DNA from: Enterobacteriaceae bacterium 4M9
GTDB taxonomy: Bacteria; Pseudomonadota; Gammaproteobacteria; Enterobacterales; Enterobacteriaceae
Length of the DNA: 64,000 bases
Direction: 5' to 3'
Assembly (NCBI GenBank): GCA_010092695.1
Contig: JAADJJ010000001.1
Coordinates: forward strand, 3,782,001 to 3,846,000
Numbering within the stretch: the stretch's first letter is position 1; every line of letters starts with the position of its first letter. Of the stretch, positions 61,237 to 64,000 are shown piece by piece. The notes beneath the pieces are model-generated. The model saw only the letters and a program-made list of their open reading frames with translations, was not told where the DNA came from and did no database searches. The translations under genes and the position numbers were made by a program.

Positions 61237-61833
61237 ATGAAACTACTGTACCTGGGTGCAGACAACATTAGCTGCTGCGGCATTTACTATATTCTCGAAA
61301 AAAGCTTTCCTCAGGACAGCATTTTTTCATCGCCTATCAAATCCATACAGACTGCTCTACATAAAGAGCAATATGACATTATTGTGCTTGATTGTGAAAC
61401 AGCCAATCAGAACGCTGAACTTCTTAATCGTGAACTAAGCAATATTAGTACGCCCATTCTGGCACTGGTTGTCGAGTTCAAGCAAATAAAATGGCTGCAA
61501 AGTCGGTTCCCTTCAATCCAGGGAATGATCGATCGCGACAGTAACCTTGAGCGTTTTACCAAAGCTATTGGCCTCATACTGGACGGCTGTTACTGCTACT
61601 CCTGGAACATGTTGAACATTTTTAATGCACCGGAAAGCGAATTAAACGATGAAGTTTTCGATAAAGCCGGTCTGACCCGAAGAGAACGAGAAATCCTCGA
61701 TCTCTGTCTAGCGGGACAATCTAACAAAGCCATCTCACTCCAGCTGTCACGCAGCGAAAAGACCATCAGCGCCCATAAATCCAACCTGTTGCGTAAGCTG
61801 GGTATGAAAGGCTGGCAACTCAGGATGCGCTAA
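61237..61833 (+). CDS. LuxR-family transcriptional regulator
   Basis: The 198-residue protein has an N-terminal receiver-like domain (about 1-120). A single aspartate lies at the expected phosphorylation position (YDIIVLDCE, Asp52), but the early acidic pair is absent (LYLGADN), so it may not be a true phosphoacceptor. The C-terminal LuxR helix-turn-helix is clear: LTRREREILDLCLAGQSNKAI and RSEKTISAHKSNLLRKLG. AAGGA is seven bases before the ATG. It directly precedes the large adhesin gene and is a candidate regulator of it. Confidence 0.82.
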   Translation: MKLLYLGADNISCCGIYYILEKSFPQDSIFSSPIKSIQTALHKEQYDIIVLDCETANQNAELLNRELSNISTPILALVVEFKQIKWLQSRFPSIQGMIDRDSNLERFTKAIGLILDGCYCYSWNMLNIFNAPESELNDEVFDKAGLTRREREILDLCLAGQSNKAISLQLSRSEKTISAHKSNLLRKLGMKGWQLRMR

Positions 61834-62245
61834 GAGTAATACCTGCACGTCTATTATTTATGCACCATAGCGAATATTAATAATACGAAGCGGGAGCATC
61901 TCTTTTATTTAAAAATTAAGCTTTACTCAAATGCTAAGTATTTTTTAGATACGCGGTAGCATTTTAATTCTACCGCCTTCTGAGCAAGCCTTTTTTTAAA
62001 AATTAAGGCCTGATTATTTTATTAATCAAAAATCCCAAACAAGAAGAGATAGCCATACTTTATTCTATCTAAATTCATGAGGTTACGATAATTAACATGG
62101 CTAAGCATTACTTTCATCCCAGCCAGGTTTAAGCACGCCAGTATCATTCCACGAGCATGATGAATAGACTATTAAAGTTGTATCAATAGCATCCCTGACC
62201 ACCAATGGAAATAATCGTCCTGTCGTAACAAGGTAGTTACGACAA
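61834..62245. other. Region between LuxR-type gene and adhesin
   Basis: These 412 AT-rich bases hold no recognisable gene. They should include the adhesin promoter. A short inverted repeat GTCGTAAC / GTTACGAC is at 62223-62243, just ahead of the adhesin start. Confidence 0.4.
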
Positions 62246-64000
62246 ATGGATTATATGAACGGAAATTCTTATATGAACGGAAACGCAATTGTCCTGGTGA
62301 CAAAAGATATTAATGGCAAAGGTCAAAGCTACAAGGCAAGTGATAGCCATGTAGCTAAAATTAAAACGAAATCAGGCAACGTCTATCTTTTAAAAAACGC
62401 AGACGATAACTTTGCGCCTGAAAACATTACTCTTAAACGCGCAGGGAACGATCTTCAGGTTTTTAACGAAGGTAGTGACCAACCTTGCCTTATCCTCGAA
62501 GGCTACTTCACAGAGGGCGAAGAGCGCCCTCCTGTGCTGCTGGGCATGGCTGAAGACGGCCAGGTTTATCAATATATTCCGCTGTCAGGTGAAGGTTACG
62601 AGACCGGCTACCTGATGGCCGACGGCGAGATGTCGCCGGTAGCGCTCGGTGGTCAATCGCTGGGTACGGGTGATGCCTTCTTCGTCGCTGAAGAGTCTAA
62701 TGACAATTTCTACCCCATCCTTTTCGGCCTGCTGGGCCTGACGGGTCTGGTAGGTGGTGGTATTGCTATAGCGCACCACAACCGCGACAAGAATGACACG
62801 CGTGAACCGCAGGACACGTCTCCCCCTACCAGCAAAGGTGTTGACAGCGCGCTGGATAAAACAGGCACCGTCAAAGGTTCGCTTGCCAACGGGGACGTTA
62901 CGGACGAAAAACGTCCTCAGCTGAGTGGTCGCGGCGAAGCCGGTAACCTCATTACCATTTATGACAATGGTAAGGTCATCGGCTCCACCACCGTTGATAA
63001 AAATGGGTACTGGACCTATGACCCGGACCTCGATCTGGCAGACGGTAAGCATGCCCTGACCACCACAGAAACCGATAAAAACGGTAACACCAGTAAGCCA
63101 TCGCCTGAATTTGTTATAGAGGTCGATACCACGGCCCCGGAAAGCGGCAGTGCGCCGGGGGTTGTCGATAACGTCGGCGATATCACAGGTGCACTGAAAG
63201 AAGGTGATTATACCGATGACAACCGCCCGGAACTGTCTGGTAAAGGTGAGCCGGGTAACACCATCGACATCTGGGACAATGGCGAGAAAATCGGCTCCAC
63301 CGTGGTGGATAAAGACGGTAACTGGACGTGGGAGCCAGAGAAGCCGCTGACTGAAGGTGAGCATAAACTGTCTACCACCGAGACTGACCCGGTAGGCAAC
63401 ACCTCTAAGCCATCGCCGGATATCAACATCGTGGTGGATACCACGCCGCCGACCGGCTCTACCACGCCGCCAACCACTACCGATAACGTGGGCAACAAAA
63501 CGGGGCCATTGACCAGCGGCGAAGCCACTGACGACGCCAAACCGGAGCTGTCCGGTAAAGGTGAGCCGGGTAATACCATTGATATCTGGGACAACGGCGA
63601 AAAAATTGGCTCCACCGTGGTGGATGAAAACGGCAACTGGACGTGGGAGCCAGAGGCACCACTGCCAGATGGTGAACACAATCTCTCTACTACCGAGACC
63701 GATAAAGCAGGGAATACCTCTGAGCCGTCGCCGGGTATCGATATCGTTATTGATACCACACCGCCGACGGGCTCCACCACGCCGCCAACCATTACTGACG
63801 ATGTGGGCAGCAAAACGGGCGGCGTAAAAGATGGCGAAGCCACTGATGACACCAAACCGGAGTTGTCCGGTAAAGGCGATCCGGGTAATACCATCGATAT
63901 CTGGGATAACGGCGAGAAAATCGGTTCTACCGTGGTGGATGGAGACGGCAACTGGACGTGGGAGCCAGACGCACCACTGACCGAAGGTGAACACAACCTG
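62246..64000 (+). CDS. BapA-like giant repeat adhesin, N-terminal part
   Basis: The frame is open for 585 codons to the window edge with no stop. Residues about 10-150 resemble the BapA prefix-like domain (KIKTKSGNVYLLKNADDNF, LILEGYF, LLGMAEDGQVYQY). A Gly-rich hydrophobic segment follows at 158-176 (ILFGLLGLTGLVGGGIAIA). From residue 223 there are Ig-like repeats of 104-105 residues, each with PELSGKGEPGNTIDIWDNG and DGNWTWEP. Such proteins are exported by type I secretion and promote biofilm or surface attachment. Starts at 62246, 62255 and 62273 are all possible; none has an ideal ribosome-binding site. Confidence 0.85.
   Translation, partial: MDYMNGNSYMNGNAIVLVTKDINGKGQSYKASDSHVAKIKTKSGNVYLLKNADDNFAPENITLKRAGNDLQVFNEGSDQPCLILEGYFTEGEERPPVLLGMAEDGQVYQYIPLSGEGYETGYLMADGEMSPVALGGQSLGTGDAFFVAEESNDNFYPILFGLLGLTGLVGGGIAIAHHNRDKNDTREPQDTSPPTSKGVDSALDKTGTVKGSLANGDVTDEKRPQLSGRGEAGNLITIYDNGKVIGSTTVDKNGYWTYDPDLDLADGKHALTTTETDKNGNTSKPSPEFVIEVDTTAPESGSAPGVVDNVGDITGALKEGDYTDDNRPELSGKGEPGNTIDIWDNGEKIGSTVVDKDGNWTWEPEKPLTEGEHKLSTTETDPVGNTSKPSPDINIVVDTTPPTGSTTPPTTTDNVGNKTGPLTSGEATDDAKPELSGKGEPGNTIDIWDNGEKIGSTVVDENGNWTWEPEAPLPDGEHNLSTTETDKAGNTSEPSPGIDIVIDTTPPTGSTTPPTITDDVGSKTGGVKDGEATDDTKPELSGKGDPGNTIDIWDNGEKIGSTVVDGDGNWTWEPDAPLTEGEHNL
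62912..64000 (+). repeat. Tandem Ig-like repeats of the adhesin (~312-315 bases)
   Basis: Units begin at 62912, 63224, 63539 and 63854. The first is the most divergent (RPQLSGRGEAGN); the next three are close to each other at DNA level. Each encodes one domain ending in a DTTPPTGSTTPP-type linker. The array continues beyond the window. Confidence 0.9.

Noticed and set aside
61229..61240. Three-codon mini-frame overlapping the LuxR-type start
   Set aside because: The Shine-Dalgarno spacing favours the regulator ATG at 61237; the mini-frame is explained by chance.
62585..63994. Long minus-strand open frames (469 and 262 codons) opposite the adhesin
   Set aside because: They arise from the repetitive codon pattern of the plus-strand adhesin repeats. 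They have no start context and their repeat period equals that of the sense gene. The sense frame has clear BapA-like domains.
1..64000. tRNA or rRNA genes, CRISPR arrays, insertion sequences or prophage genes
   Set aside because: I looked for cloverleaf ends, regularly spaced short repeats, transposase motifs and phage structural genes and saw none. Only the tandem adhesin repeats and the dispersed repeat were found.

Overview
The window is chromosomal DNA of a member of the Enterobacteriaceae. Most of its backbone can be matched gene by gene to the Escherichia coli K-12 interval from yajO to hemB: yajO-pgpA-thiL-nusB-ribE-ribD-nrdR-yajI-tsx-secF-secD-yajC-tgt-queA-acpH-malZ-proY-brnQ-phoR-phoB-sbcD-sbcC-mak-rdgC-hemB. 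The order and many start contexts fit an Enterobacter/Cronobacter/Pluralibacter-like genus, but I cannot name the species from sequence alone.

Layout. 1-13,750: core housekeeping genes (thiamine, riboflavin and NrdR genes, the Tsx nucleoside channel, Sec translocase accessory subunits, queuosine synthesis). yajD, found between secF and tsx in E. coli, is absent. 13,760-16,890: a three-gene accessory operon (amidohydrolase, ABM-domain membrane protein, isochorismatase-like hydrolase) between acpH and malZ. 16,990-29,430: malZ with two MalT boxes, a candidate small RNA, proY-brnQ, phoBR with its Pho box, and sbcDC. 29,440-36,960: an orphan Imm51-like immunity gene where E. coli has araJ, then mak and rdgC, a hydroxyarylic acid decarboxylase operon (UbiX-like, UbiD-like, subunit D) with a MarR regulator, a MarA/SoxS-type regulator, and hemB. 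36,980-42,020: a compact exopolysaccharide export and phosphoregulation operon (wecA-like, wza, wzb, wzc) with no glycosyltransferase genes beside it. 42,900-52,360: a complete iac-type cluster for indole-3-acetic acid degradation (order R-H-I-C-D-E-F-MFS-A-B-G). 52,570-57,910: a Tat-type epoxide-hydrolase-like protein, a DipZ-like thiol-redox protein with a 51-residue secreted companion, an OmpR/EnvZ-type two-component system and a small secreted protein. 59,080-64,000: a DASS-family anion transporter, a LuxR-type regulator, and the start of a very large BapA-like repeat adhesin that runs off the window.

The genes form several functional units. The iac cluster is predicted to convert the plant hormone auxin to catechol under MarR control. 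The decarboxylase operon handles hydroxybenzoate-type phenolics. The capsule module and the adhesin point to surface attachment. Together they suggest a plant- or soil-associated lifestyle; that is inference. The least explained signals are a dispersed intergenic repeat present in three copies, a plus-strand hairpin-terminator element upstream of malZ, a YajI that has lost its lipobox, and the orphan immunity gene.
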